From the NCBI RefSeq assembly GCF_902706285.1, contig NZ_CACSKD010000003.1, positions 434,001-498,000 of the forward strand: a DNA stretch of 64,000 bases, given 5' to 3'. Made by a program: the position numbers and the translations under genes. Source of the DNA: Rhizobium sp. 18055. Lineage in GTDB: Bacteria > Pseudomonadota > Alphaproteobacteria > Rhizobiales > Rhizobiaceae. The notes under the pieces were generated by a model. It made no database searches and had not been told where the DNA came from. It saw nothing but the letters and a program-made list of their open reading frames with translations. Positions 27,093 through 36,013 of the stretch are shown here, in pieces. The first letter of the stretch is position 1, and each line of letters begins with the position of its first letter.

Positions 27093-28451
27093 TTACTTGG
27101 CGTTCAGCAACTCGCCGACTTCAAGCAGGCTGAACTCGTTGTCATCGGCCTTGTCGATGGCGCGACCGGCCGAGAAGGGCAGGTTGTTGTCGTTGCCGAC
27201 GACGATATGGGTGGCATCGACGCGATCGACGTTCTCGATCGTCACGAACGGCATGTCGTAGACGCCGTCCCTGGAGCCCGCCTTCTTCTTGTTGTCGGGG
27301 TCCTTGATATCAAGCAGGTCGATATAGCCGATCTTGCGAACCGCCTTGCCGGCATTGGCATCGTTGAACTCGATCTTGTAGATGCGCTTCAGTTCGGCAG
27401 GTGCGTCGAAGCAATCGGCCTTCGGCTGCTTCGGATCGGCGCAAGCCTTGTCCTTGGTGCCGGCACCGTTGTCGCGTTCGATGACTAGTGCTGTGCTGTC
27501 GTCGAGCATGTTGAAGTCGCCAATGGCAATACCCTTCTCCTCGAGTGGGTAGAGCCAGCTACGACCGGTCCAGCCCTTGGCAGCGGTATCGAACTCGATG
27601 ATGCGGATCGCGGTGCGGCCATCAACCGTCTCCACCTTGCCGTCGTCCTGGAACAGCGGGCCCTCCAGAAGGCCATAAAGCTTGGCTCCGTCCTTCGACA
27701 TCGCAAGGCCTTCGAAACCGCCTGACCGCTTCAGGTTGAACACCGGCATCTTGGCGGCCGGGTTGGCAGGAACCGACAGTGTCGGATTGTCAGGCGACAA
27801 CACCGGCTTGCCGTTGACCACGGTCGATACGATGTCGGTCAGCTGGCCTTGGCCGTCGAACTTCAGGATATACGGCCCGAACTCTTCACCGATCCAGAAA
27901 CCGTCGGCAACCGGCTGGATGGATTCGATGTCGAAGTCGGCGCCTGTGAGGTAACGCTTCTCCGCGCCCTCGAGCACGATCGGGAACGGCGCCTTCTTGT
28001 TCGGGTCGGAGAGGAACAGGTTCTTCACCACCTCGACCTTGCCGGTCGCCCAGTCGAATTTCAGCTGGTGCAGGAACAGCATGGAGTCGCTGGAATTGGC
28101 CTTCGAGCCGAAGCCGTTGTCCGACAGCGTCCAGAACGTACCGTCAGCCATCGTCTTGATGCCTGAGAAACCCTGGATCGGCTGGCCGTCGAAGGGCAGC
28201 TTCAGATCGGTGATACGGGCGCCATCCTTGCCGGGCACGGTGCCGAGCGCTTCGGTACGCTTGCGGTCCGGCGTGGTAAACTTGCCGGAATGCTTGAGAA
28301 ATTCAGGTGCATCGGCAGGCGCCGGTGTCATCGTGTTGGCCGGCAGAATAGCCTGGCTCACGAGCTTTGCAGGGAATTGCTGCTGGTCGGCCGCGGCCGA
28401 GCCGGCGATCAAAAGAACAAAAGAAACGGAAGCAAGCAGAGTATTTTTCAT
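27093..28451 (-). CDS. Secreted phytase-like esterase (PF13449 type)
   Basis: 452 aa. Sec signal MKNTLLASVSFVLLIAGSAAA, so periplasmic or exported. The body matches the 'esterase-like activity of phytase' domain: IQGFSGIKTMADGTFWTLSDNG, FDIESIQPVADGFWIGEEFGPYILKFD, GGFEGLAMSKDGAKLYGLLEG and ALVIERDNG, with acidic residues at blade ends as in Ca-binding beta-propellers. Its true substrate is not known; phosphate-ester or lipid-ester cleavage is possible. An ATG four codons earlier exists, but GGGGG is best placed for 28451. The cyclase gene lies 46 nt upstream on the same strand. Confidence 0.85.
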   Translation of the reverse strand: MKNTLLASVSFVLLIAGSAAADQQQFPAKLVSQAILPANTMTPAPADAPEFLKHSGKFTTPDRKRTEALGTVPGKDGARITDLKLPFDGQPIQGFSGIKTMADGTFWTLSDNGFGSKANSSDSMLFLHQLKFDWATGKVEVVKNLFLSDPNKKAPFPIVLEGAEKRYLTGADFDIESIQPVADGFWIGEEFGPYILKFDGQGQLTDIVSTVVNGKPVLSPDNPTLSVPANPAAKMPVFNLKRSGGFEGLAMSKDGAKLYGLLEGPLFQDDGKVETVDGRTAIRIIEFDTAAKGWTGRSWLYPLEEKGIAIGDFNMLDDSTALVIERDNGAGTKDKACADPKQPKADCFDAPAELKRIYKIEFNDANAGKAVRKIGYIDLLDIKDPDNKKKAGSRDGVYDMPFVTIENVDRVDATHIVVGNDNNLPFSAGRAIDKADDNEFSLLEVGELLNAK

Positions 28452-28496
28452 CGAAACCCCCATGGCGTATATGCCGGGTCTCGATTAGCAGGGCTC

Positions 28497-29567
28497 TTAT
28501 GTCGGCGCGTTGACGCCTGCGTGAAGCTTTGGTGACGCAAGGCGATTATCCGCCCTGACGAGCGCGATGACCCCGACACTCTGTCCGCGTCCCTTGACGG
28601 CATGGTGGCCGAGATCTTCCGCCGAAACATTGTCCGGCAGTTCGATCCGTTGGGCGAGATCGGTGGAAATCAGCACGGATCGGTTCAATGTCTTGCACAG
28701 CGATTCCAGACGGGACGCCGTGTTTATCGTGTCGCCGAAATAGGTGATCTTGTGGTGATCGATGCCGATTTCGGCGGTGATGATGCTGCCGCCATGCAGC
28801 GCTGCGCGCAGGCGCGGCACTTGGCCATAGGCTTCCAGCCAGTTTTCGGCATCGGCTTCGATGGCGCTGATAATGTCGAAGATGCAGTTCACGCAGCGCG
28901 CGAACTTTACGCCGCGTTGCAGCGGCCAGGTGATGATCGCAGCATCGCCGACATAGTCGTCGATCGTGCCCTTGTATTTCCGCACGGGCTCGGCAAAGGC
29001 GGCAAACAGCGAACTCAGCATCTGCTGTGCACGCAAGTCGCCATGCTTTTCCGCGAAGGCCGTCGAATCCACCAGGTCGATGAACAGGAAGACACGTTCC
29101 TCACTGACAGGCTTGCGATAGCGGCTGACGAGCATGCTCGTGAACACCTCTCGCCCGAGAAGTTCACGCACGCGAAGCACGAAGATCATCAGCGAGCACA
29201 CGGCGAGCGCATAGACGAACGCGTTGAATGGCAGGATGACCACATCGACCCATGAGTTCGGAATGATCACGCCGAGCCCCCAGAGCGACAGGCCGGCAAC
29301 TGCGAAGCCGATGCTCATCAGGATTTCGTAGATGAACAGTTCTGCGAGAAAAAAGGTGAAGGTCGGCAGCGCTTCGATGCGCCTGTAAAGCCCGCGCAGC
29401 ACCACCTTTCGCTCGAAGGCGATGATCGGCATGCCCATGCAAAGCGCGAAGATGGCACCGATGAACAGGCGGCTGTCCTCGAAGAACAGCACGTTATAGA
29501 GAACGCCGCTCCCGGCCATGACAAGCACGATCAGAAGCCAGTTCTGGACCGGGGATACTTCTCTCAT
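28497..29567 (-). CDS. Membrane-bound class III adenylate/guanylate cyclase
   Basis: 356 aa. The N-terminal 150 residues hold about four or five hydrophobic spans; the C-terminal half is a class III nucleotidyl cyclase domain. Metal-binding Asp are in VFLFIDLVDSTAF and DDYVGDAAIITW; the transition-state Asn-Arg pair is in GDTINTASRLE. It should make cAMP (or cGMP) in the cytoplasm in response to a membrane signal. Only one catalytic domain, so it must homodimerise. A 31-bp interrupted palindrome lies 64 nt upstream. Rhizobia encode many such cyclases with unknown inputs. Confidence 0.92.
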   Translation of the reverse strand: MREVSPVQNWLLIVLVMAGSGVLYNVLFFEDSRLFIGAIFALCMGMPIIAFERKVVLRGLYRRIEALPTFTFFLAELFIYEILMSIGFAVAGLSLWGLGVIIPNSWVDVVILPFNAFVYALAVCSLMIFVLRVRELLGREVFTSMLVSRYRKPVSEERVFLFIDLVDSTAFAEKHGDLRAQQMLSSLFAAFAEPVRKYKGTIDDYVGDAAIITWPLQRGVKFARCVNCIFDIISAIEADAENWLEAYGQVPRLRAALHGGSIITAEIGIDHHKITYFGDTINTASRLESLCKTLNRSVLISTDLAQRIELPDNVSAEDLGHHAVKGRGQSVGVIALVRADNRLASPKLHAGVNAPT

Positions 29568-29630
29568 GAGGCCCTTTTCGCTCAGAATCGGCCGATGTGC
29601 ACTCCAGCGAATGTAGGGGTGCGCATGCCA

Positions 29631-29661
29631 TTTCGAAAGGGATTAGATATCCCTTACGAAA
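29631..29661. promoter_or_regulatory. 31-bp interrupted palindrome upstream of the cyclase gene
   Basis: Left arm TTTCGAAAGGGAT (29631-29643) and right arm ATCCCTTACGAAA (29649-29661) are complementary at 12 of 13 positions, with a 5-nt spacer TAGAT. It lies in the 162-nt gap between rnd and the cyclase gene. No U-tract follows on either strand, so an operator is more likely than a terminator. Confidence 0.55.
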
Positions 29662-29729
29662 AAGATTTATGGGAGCGATAGGGCGCAGTTATGTTCTGAA
29701 TTGGGCTGAGAGAAAAACTGGACGGGCTC

Positions 29730-30875
29730 TTACAGAGTGACCGTCTCAACTTTCTTGCCGACGAAACGAAGTGCCACTTCGCCCTTGATCAGCTGCAGCG
29801 CCGGCTCACCGAACAGATCGCGACGCCAGCCGCGCAATGCGCCGACATCGGCATTCTCGCCTTCAGCAGCAATCTTGTCCAGATCTTCGCTGTTGGCGAT
29901 CACCTTCGGTGCCACGCCATGCTTTTCCGATGTCAGCTTCAAAAGAACCTTGAGAAGCTCGGCTGCGGCAGCCGCACCCTCGGGCGTCGCATTCTGTCGA
30001 GGCGCATGCGGCATGTCTGCCTTCGGCAGCGCCAGCGCCACGTTGACGGCTTCGACGACGGCAGCACCGGCAGCCGAACGCTCCCAGCCCTTGGGGATGG
30101 TGCGCAGGCGCCCGAGCGCTTCGCCGTCTTTCGGCTGCTGCTGGGCGATCTCGTAGATCGCATCATCCTTGATGACGCGCGAGCGCGGCACATTGCGGGA
30201 GCGCGCTTCACGCTCGCGCCAGGCCGCCACATATTTCAGAATGGCAAGCTCCTGCGGCTTGCGCAGGCGCATCTTCAACCGCTGCCAGGCGTCGTCGGGA
30301 TGGATGTCGTAGGTTTCTTTGGCCTCGAGAACGTCCATCTCTTCGGACAGCCAGGAGGAACGATTTTCGCGTTCCAGCTCCGCCTTGAGGTAGAGATAGA
30401 CGTCGCGCAGATGCGTCACGTCGGCCAGTGCATAGTCCAGTTGCTTTTCCGACAGCGGCCTGCGGCTCCAGTCGGTGAAGCGCGAGGACTTGTCGATCTG
30501 CACGCCCTTGGTGCGGCTGACCAGCTGGTCGTAGGAGACCGAATCGCCGAATCCGCAGACCATGGCGGCGACCTGCGTGTCGAAGATCGGGTGCGGAATA
30601 AGGCCGCCCCTGTTGTAGATGATTTCGATGTCCTGGCGCGCGGCGTGAAACACCTTCAGCACGCTGGCATTGGCCATCAGCTCGAAGAAGGGTTTCATGT
30701 CGAGCCCCTTCGCCAGAGGATCGACAAGCACTTCCGTCGTCGGGCTGGCCATCTGGATCAAGCAAAGTTCCGGCCAGAACGTCGTCTCTCGGAGAAACTC
30801 GGTGTCGATGGTAATGAATTCTGACTTGGCCAGCTCAATGCAGGCCGCCTCTAAATCGGCGGTTGTTTCAATCAT
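29730..30875 (-). CDS. rnd: Ribonuclease D
   Basis: 381 aa. 3'-to-5' exoribonuclease for tRNA and structured RNA maturation. DEDDy exonuclease residues: ITIDTEFLRE, VFHAARQDIE in the second motif and QLDYALADVTHLRDVY with the Tyr-x3-Asp third motif. The HRDC domain follows at about residue 210 (KPQELAILKYVAAWREREA). Single-gene unit. Confidence 0.95.
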   Translation of the reverse strand: MIETTADLEAACIELAKSEFITIDTEFLRETTFWPELCLIQMASPTTEVLVDPLAKGLDMKPFFELMANASVLKVFHAARQDIEIIYNRGGLIPHPIFDTQVAAMVCGFGDSVSYDQLVSRTKGVQIDKSSRFTDWSRRPLSEKQLDYALADVTHLRDVYLYLKAELERENRSSWLSEEMDVLEAKETYDIHPDDAWQRLKMRLRKPQELAILKYVAAWREREARSRNVPRSRVIKDDAIYEIAQQQPKDGEALGRLRTIPKGWERSAAGAAVVEAVNVALALPKADMPHAPRQNATPEGAAAAAELLKVLLKLTSEKHGVAPKVIANSEDLDKIAAEGENADVGALRGWRRDLFGEPALQLIKGEVALRFVGKKVETVTL

Positions 30876-30958
30876 CTCAATTCATTCGCAGGATAGACAT
30901 TGTTGAACCTTCCTTCTCCTTTCGGCCCAATATGTCAACTGCTGCGGCCCAAGAGCGG

Positions 30959-32350
30959 TCAAACAACCCTGACATAACTCGTCATGCCGGTCTTCTGATG
31001 CTCGATGATGTGGCAATGCAACAGCCAATCGCCGGGATTGTCGGCCACAAAGGCCAGCTGCACCTTCTCGTCGGGTTGCACCAGATAGGTGTCTGAAACA
31101 AACGGCAGCACGTCGCGTGTCGAGGAGGAGAGCACGGTAAAGCTCATGCCATGCAGGTGGATCGGATGCGTATGCGGCGTGACGTTCTCCAGCTGCAGGA
31201 TGTAGCTCTTGCCGAGCTTGAGTTCCGCCAGCGGTGCCGTCGGATCCTGCGTGTCGCCGGGCCACGGCACCTTGTTGATTGCCCAGAAGCTATAGCCGAG
31301 CGTGCCGCAGATGCTGTCGACCGGCGCGCTTTCGGCCGTGGCGCTCAGCACCACGGATATCTTTTCCGCCGAAGAGAGAACGGCCTTGGCGACAGGGTTT
31401 TCGCCCAGTGCGGCAAGGTCGCCGACATTGCGCTTCAGCGACGTGCCGACCGAGCGCAGTCTGGCGATGGTTTTCGGTGTCGTGCCCCTGATATCCTCAA
31501 GCGTCGCCGTCGCCCCCTCGGTGTCGGGCATCCGAACGGCGAGATCGAGGCGCTGGCCAGGCCCGATCAGCAGCAGGTCGAGCGGGAACCGCTTCGGCAC
31601 CGGGTTGCCGTCGATGGCAATCACCGTTGCCTCGGCGCCTTCCATCTTCAGCGAGAAGATGCGCGTCACGTCGGTCACTGCAATGCGCAGCCGGACAAGG
31701 CCGCCGGCCGGCGCGTCATATTGCGGTTCCTGGTGCCAGTTGGCCGTTCTGACCGTGCCGTAGGTGCCGGCCTTGGCGGCATCGCGCGGACGAAAGGCGG
31801 CAATGAACTGGCCGTCGCCACCAAGCCGCCAGTCGCGCAGGTTGAGCACCACTTCGGAATCGAAGGTCGGATCGGCAGGGTCCTCGACCACGATCACCCC
31901 GGTCATGCCCTGACCCATCTGCGCCAGCGTGTTGCAGTGCGGGTGATACCAGAAGGTGCCGGCATCGGGCGGGGAGAAGGCGTAATCGAAGCTGTCGCCG
32001 GTATAGACGTAAGGCTGCGTCATGAACGGCACGCCGTCCATCTTGTTGGGAATCCGCAAGCCGTGCCAGTGGATGGTGGTCGGCTCGTCAAGCGTGTTGG
32101 TCAGCCGCGCCGCATAGGGCTTGCCCTTGGTCATCCGGAGCACCGGCGGCATGCCGCCATCGTTCCACGTCATGATATCCTTGGTCACACCGGCATCGGT
32201 GAGCGTCGCCTGCGTTTTCAGCGCCTTCAGCACCTGTGGCTCAGGTGCCGCTTCCGCCATCCCGAACTTGCCGGCAATCCCGACCCCGATCCCGTAGGCA
32301 CCGATGACGCCAGAGGCCTTCAGGAGATTGCGGCGGCTGAGGAGGGGCAT
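30959..32350 (-). CDS. Tat-exported multicopper oxidase
   Basis: 463 aa. Twin-arginine signal SRRNLLKASGVIGAYG, so folded and loaded with cofactor before export to the periplasm. All four copper motifs are present: TIHWHGL, FWYHPHCN, HTHPIHLHG and the HCHIIEHQKTGM type 1/trinuclear segment. This is a three-domain laccase/CueO-like or bilirubin-oxidase-like enzyme. No Met-rich CueO insert is seen, so a copper-detoxifying role is less certain. A weak dyad AAGTT-N7-AACTT lies at 32387-32403, 37 nt upstream. Divergent from aspS. Confidence 0.93.
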   Translation of the reverse strand: MPLLSRRNLLKASGVIGAYGIGVGIAGKFGMAEAAPEPQVLKALKTQATLTDAGVTKDIMTWNDGGMPPVLRMTKGKPYAARLTNTLDEPTTIHWHGLRIPNKMDGVPFMTQPYVYTGDSFDYAFSPPDAGTFWYHPHCNTLAQMGQGMTGVIVVEDPADPTFDSEVVLNLRDWRLGGDGQFIAAFRPRDAAKAGTYGTVRTANWHQEPQYDAPAGGLVRLRIAVTDVTRIFSLKMEGAEATVIAIDGNPVPKRFPLDLLLIGPGQRLDLAVRMPDTEGATATLEDIRGTTPKTIARLRSVGTSLKRNVGDLAALGENPVAKAVLSSAEKISVVLSATAESAPVDSICGTLGYSFWAINKVPWPGDTQDPTAPLAELKLGKSYILQLENVTPHTHPIHLHGMSFTVLSSSTRDVLPFVSDTYLVQPDEKVQLAFVADNPGDWLLHCHIIEHQKTGMTSYVRVV

Positions 32351-32618
32351 GGCAGGGCTCCGGTATGACGATATTGTTCTTCTTTAAAGTTGACCGATAA
32401 CTTCAGCAATATGCGACGAGCAGCCAAACTGCCGCACGGCCCACCGGGTGATAAGGTTGTGATGCCGCCGAAAACCGCGTTCAAAGCGTGTGCAGCTTGT
32501 GCCAAGCCTTGACAAATCAGGCCGTCCATGCGCTTTTCCGCCCGATTTTCTTGTCGGCGCGAGAGAGCCTTTTGAGCCCCTGCTGCCGTCTTTAAGCCAA
32601 ATATCGGGAATTGAGATG

Positions 32619-34409
32619 ATGCATCGTTACCGCAGCCACACATGTGCAGCCCTCCGCAAGTCGGATGTCGGCGCGAATGTCCGGATTTCCGGCTGGGTTC
32701 ACCGTGTTCGCGACCATGGCGGCGTGCTGTTCATCGACCTTCGCGACCATTACGGCATCACCCAGGTCGTTGCCGATCCGGATAGCCCGGCTTTCAAGCA
32801 GGCCGAAGTCGTCCGCGGCGAATGGGTCATCCGCATCGATGGCCTGGTGAAGGCCCGCACCGACGACACCGTCAACAAGACGATGGCGACAGGCGAGATC
32901 GAGCTCTACGCGCAGGAGATCGAAGTTCTCTCCGCCGCCAAGGAACTGCCGCTTCCCGTCTTCGGCGAGCCTGATTATCCCGAAGACGTGCGCCTGAAGT
33001 ACCGCTTCCTCGATCTGCGCCGCGAAACGCTGCACAAGAACATCGTCAAGCGCACCCAGGTCATCTCCTCGATGCGCCGCGAGATGAGCAATGTCGGCTT
33101 CACCGAATACTCGACCCCGATCCTGACGGCCTCGTCGCCGGAAGGCGCGCGCGACTTCCTGGTGCCGTCGCGTATCCATCCCGGCACCTTCTACGCGCTG
33201 CCGCAGGCGCCGCAGCAGTACAAGCAGCTGCTGATGGTGGCCGGTTTCGACCGCTATTTCCAGATCGCCCCTTGCTTCCGCGATGAAGACCCGCGCGCCG
33301 ACCGTCTGCCGGGTGAATTCTATCAGCTCGACCTCGAAATGAGCTTCGTCGAGCAGGAAGACATCTGGAACACGATGGGCCCGATGATGACCTCGATCTT
33401 CGAGGAATTCGCCGAAGGCAAGCCTGTTACCAAGGAATGGCCGCGCATCCCTTACGACGAAGCGATCCGCAAGTACGGCTCCGACAAGCCCGATCTGCGC
33501 AACCCGATCGTCATGGAAGCCGTCACCGACCACTTCGCCGGCTCCGGCTTCAAGGTGTTCGCAGGCATGATCGCCTCGAACCCGAAGGTCGAGATCTGGG
33601 CGATCCCGGCCAAGACCGGCGGCTCCAGAGCATTCTGCGACCGCATGAACGCCTGGGCGCAGAGCCAGGGCCAGCCGGGCCTCGGCTACATCTTCTGGAA
33701 GGAAGAGGACGGCAAGGTTGTCGGCTCCGGCCCGCTCGCCAAGAACATCGGCGAAGAGCGCACCGATGCGATCCGCACCCAGCTCGGCCTGGACGCGGGC
33801 GATGCCTGCTTCTTCGTCGCTGGCGAGCCGTCGAAGTTCTACAAGTTCGCAGGCGAAGCCCGTAACCGCGCTGCCGACGAACTGAACCTGATCGACCGCG
33901 ACCGCTTCGAGCTGTGCTGGATCGTCGACTTTCCGTTCTTCGAATGGAGCGAAGAAGAAAAGAAGGTCGATTTCGCCCACAACCCGTTCTCGATGCCGCA
34001 GGGTGGCCTCGATGCGCTGCTGAACCAGGATCCGCTGACGATCAAGGCCTACCAGTACGACGCAGTCTGCAACGGCTTCGAGATCGCCTCGGGCTCGATC
34101 CGTAACCAGTCGCCGGAAACCATGGTTGCGGCCTTCGAAAAGGTCGGCCTCAGCCAGCAGGACGTGGAAGATCGCTTCGGCGGCCTCTACCGCGCCTTCC
34201 AGTATGGCGCCCCGCCGCACGGTGGTGCAGCCTTCGGTATCGACCGCATCGTCATGCTGCTGGTCGGCGCCAAGAACCTGCGCGAAATCTCGCTGTTCCC
34301 GATGAACCAGCAGGCACAGGACCTCCTGATGGGCGCCCCGTCACCAGCCATGCCGGCGCAGCTGCGCGAACTGTCGCTCCGCCCGATCCCGCCGGTCAAG
34401 AAGGACTGA
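32619..34409 (+). CDS. aspS: Aspartyl-tRNA synthetase (probably non-discriminating)
   Basis: 596 aa, bacterial type with the GAD insertion domain. N-terminal OB fold reads [23 protein letters not shown]; class II motif 2 is [19 protein letters not shown] and motif 3 is GIDRIVMLL. The His in RDHGG (32715-32717) is at the position where non-discriminating enzymes keep His and E. coli AspRS has Leu, so it probably also charges tRNA-Asn for the GatCAB route. Two ATGs are adjacent (32616 and 32619); the second matches the usual N-terminus MHRYRSHTC. Confidence 0.97.
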   Translation: MHRYRSHTCAALRKSDVGANVRISGWVHRVRDHGGVLFIDLRDHYGITQVVADPDSPAFKQAEVVRGEWVIRIDGLVKARTDDTVNKTMATGEIELYAQEIEVLSAAKELPLPVFGEPDYPEDVRLKYRFLDLRRETLHKNIVKRTQVISSMRREMSNVGFTEYSTPILTASSPEGARDFLVPSRIHPGTFYALPQAPQQYKQLLMVAGFDRYFQIAPCFRDEDPRADRLPGEFYQLDLEMSFVEQEDIWNTMGPMMTSIFEEFAEGKPVTKEWPRIPYDEAIRKYGSDKPDLRNPIVMEAVTDHFAGSGFKVFAGMIASNPKVEIWAIPAKTGGSRAFCDRMNAWAQSQGQPGLGYIFWKEEDGKVVGSGPLAKNIGEERTDAIRTQLGLDAGDACFFVAGEPSKFYKFAGEARNRAADELNLIDRDRFELCWIVDFPFFEWSEEEKKVDFAHNPFSMPQGGLDALLNQDPLTIKAYQYDAVCNGFEIASGSIRNQSPETMVAAFEKVGLSQQDVEDRFGGLYRAFQYGAPPHGGAAFGIDRIVMLLVGAKNLREISLFPMNQQAQDLLMGAPSPAMPAQLRELSLRPIPPVKKD

Positions 34410-34431
34410 GCGAGAAACGCTTGAATGATAA

Positions 34432-34458
34432 AGCCCGGCGCGATGCCGGGCTTTTTTA
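34432..34458 (+). terminator. Rho-independent terminator of aspS
   Basis: AGCCCGGC (34432-34439), 5-nt loop, GCCGGGCT (34445-34452), then six T. Confidence 0.9.
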
Positions 34459-34545
34459 GTTTCAGGACGATGCGTCTTAGACGTTTCGCGGATCGTGTTG
34501 CTGGTCATCGAGATCAAGTATGTGATGCGCCTGCACATCAAACAA

Positions 34546-34577
34546 CAAAAAGCCCGGCGAGCCATGCGCGCCGGGCT
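34546..34577 (-). terminator. Rho-independent terminator of the secreted-protein gene
   Basis: AGCCCGGCG (34551-34559) pairs with CGCCGGGCT (34569-34577). On the minus strand it is followed by TTTTTGTTGTTT. It faces the aspS terminator; the roughly 90 nt between them show no gene. Confidence 0.85.
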
Positions 34578-34600
34578 TTTCGCAAATCTGCTGCCAGATA

Positions 34601-35788
34601 TCAGTCGTTGGCCGAAACCTTGACGCCGAGAACCTGCGGCAGCGTGTTCGGTGCGCCCATGGCGGCGCCCATGATCATCGGGAACGGCACCGGCTTTGCA
34701 GGCGCGGCATTGACCGTCAGGCTCTTCGGATCGTCGAGGAAGGTGCTGACAGCGGCGGCAAGGGCGTTCTGCAGCTCGGGAATGTTGAGCTGTGCCAGCA
34801 TGATCGGCGCCATCGCCTTCAGCGAATCCGCCATCTGCTTGCCTGACATGCCCTGCTGGCTGCCGACGTAGTCAAGCGCGCGCTTGGTGATCGACGCGTC
34901 GTCGAAGCGGATCTGCGCGCTTTCGAACGACAGCTGCTGCAACAGGCCGAGCATCGACAGGCCGAATGCCTGCTGTGCCTCTTCCTTGTTCTGGTTGGCT
35001 TCCGCCTGCTTGGCGGCTTCCTGCAGCGACTTCATGAACGGCATCGTATAGCCGTTGATCTTGAAGGCGAGGTTGAGCTTGCCGACATTGCTGAAGTCGA
35101 AGGCGAACTCGGAAACGTCGATCGTGCCAGGCGCCAGGTCCCAGGTACCCTTCATGGTGATGTCGCCGTTGACCTGCTGCAGGGCGAGTTTTTCGATCGC
35201 TTCCTTGCTCTGCGGGTCGGTTGCCTTGCTGAGATCGGCCTTGAGGCTCTTGAAGGCGCCATCGAAGTCGAAGCCGGATTCGTCTTCGCGCAGCGTCAGG
35301 TTGACGTCGCTGCCACCAAGCGAAAACACTTCCGCGCCATCCTTGACCACCTTCAGCGGGCCGCTGTGGGCGCTCTCGTAGAGCATCATCGAATCGAGGC
35401 CGTCACCCGTCGGATTGGCCGGGATCGAAATGCCGCCGAGCGTCAGGTCGGTGACCGTAAGCGTCGCGCCGTCGCTGGTGGTGTTGATATCGGGGAACGC
35501 CGCTTCCTCGATGTAGTAACCGCCGTCATCGTCTTCCTCGACGCCGGTCAGCGTGATCTCGCCGATCGGCAGCGCCGTGCCGCTGTTCGGCTTGAAGCTT
35601 GCCTTTTTCAGCGTCACCGTCGTGCCATCGACATCGACGCCATCGGCCGCGATCGTGCCGCCCTGCAGCGTGTATGCGGCGTTCAGCTTCTTCAGCAAAT
35701 CCTGCCCGTCGAGTGCGAAAGCGGAGCCGGCAAGCGAAAGGAAAGCCACGCCCGAAAGCATGAGCCGCGTCGTCCGGTAAAATGTCAT
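34601..35788 (-). CDS. Secreted protein of unknown function
   Basis: 395 aa. Sec signal peptide ending LAGSAFA. The mature protein has many short beta strands with repeated DGAxLTVTDLTLGG-like phrasing (TLQGGTIAADGV, GEITLTGV, LTVTDLTLGGISI), then a helical, Gln/Ala-rich stretch (EAAKQAEANQNKEEAQQAF) and an Ala/Pro C-terminus. The layout suggests a periplasmic beta-rich protein similar in style to AsmA or DUF945-like proteins, but I do not recognise a named family. Own terminator; single-gene unit, 225 nt upstream of it before divergent parC. Confidence 0.8.
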   Translation of the reverse strand: MTFYRTTRLMLSGVAFLSLAGSAFALDGQDLLKKLNAAYTLQGGTIAADGVDVDGTTVTLKKASFKPNSGTALPIGEITLTGVEEDDDGGYYIEEAAFPDINTTSDGATLTVTDLTLGGISIPANPTGDGLDSMMLYESAHSGPLKVVKDGAEVFSLGGSDVNLTLREDESGFDFDGAFKSLKADLSKATDPQSKEAIEKLALQQVNGDITMKGTWDLAPGTIDVSEFAFDFSNVGKLNLAFKINGYTMPFMKSLQEAAKQAEANQNKEEAQQAFGLSMLGLLQQLSFESAQIRFDDASITKRALDYVGSQQGMSGKQMADSLKAMAPIMLAQLNIPELQNALAAAVSTFLDDPKSLTVNAAPAKPVPFPMIMGAAMGAPNTLPQVLGVKVSAND

Positions 35789-36013
35789 GGGTGTTCCTCT
35801 GGTCCCGAAGTGCAGTTGGCCGTCAATCTACTGTGGATCGATGCCGGTTTATATTTCGCGTTTTCTAAAATTAAGTTGATGGGATAAGCAAACAAAGTCC
35901 AAATTCGGGCAGAAAGGTTTTAGCGGTTGTTTTCTTTCTGTTCGAAGACTTCATCCACAGCCGCAATGCCCGGATTCCTTGCTCACATCAACCATCTCGG
36001 TTAGTCAGGAGGC

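Noticed and set aside
32592..34220. 542-codon antisense frame opposite aspS
   Set aside because: Same bias artefact; aspS has all class II motifs.
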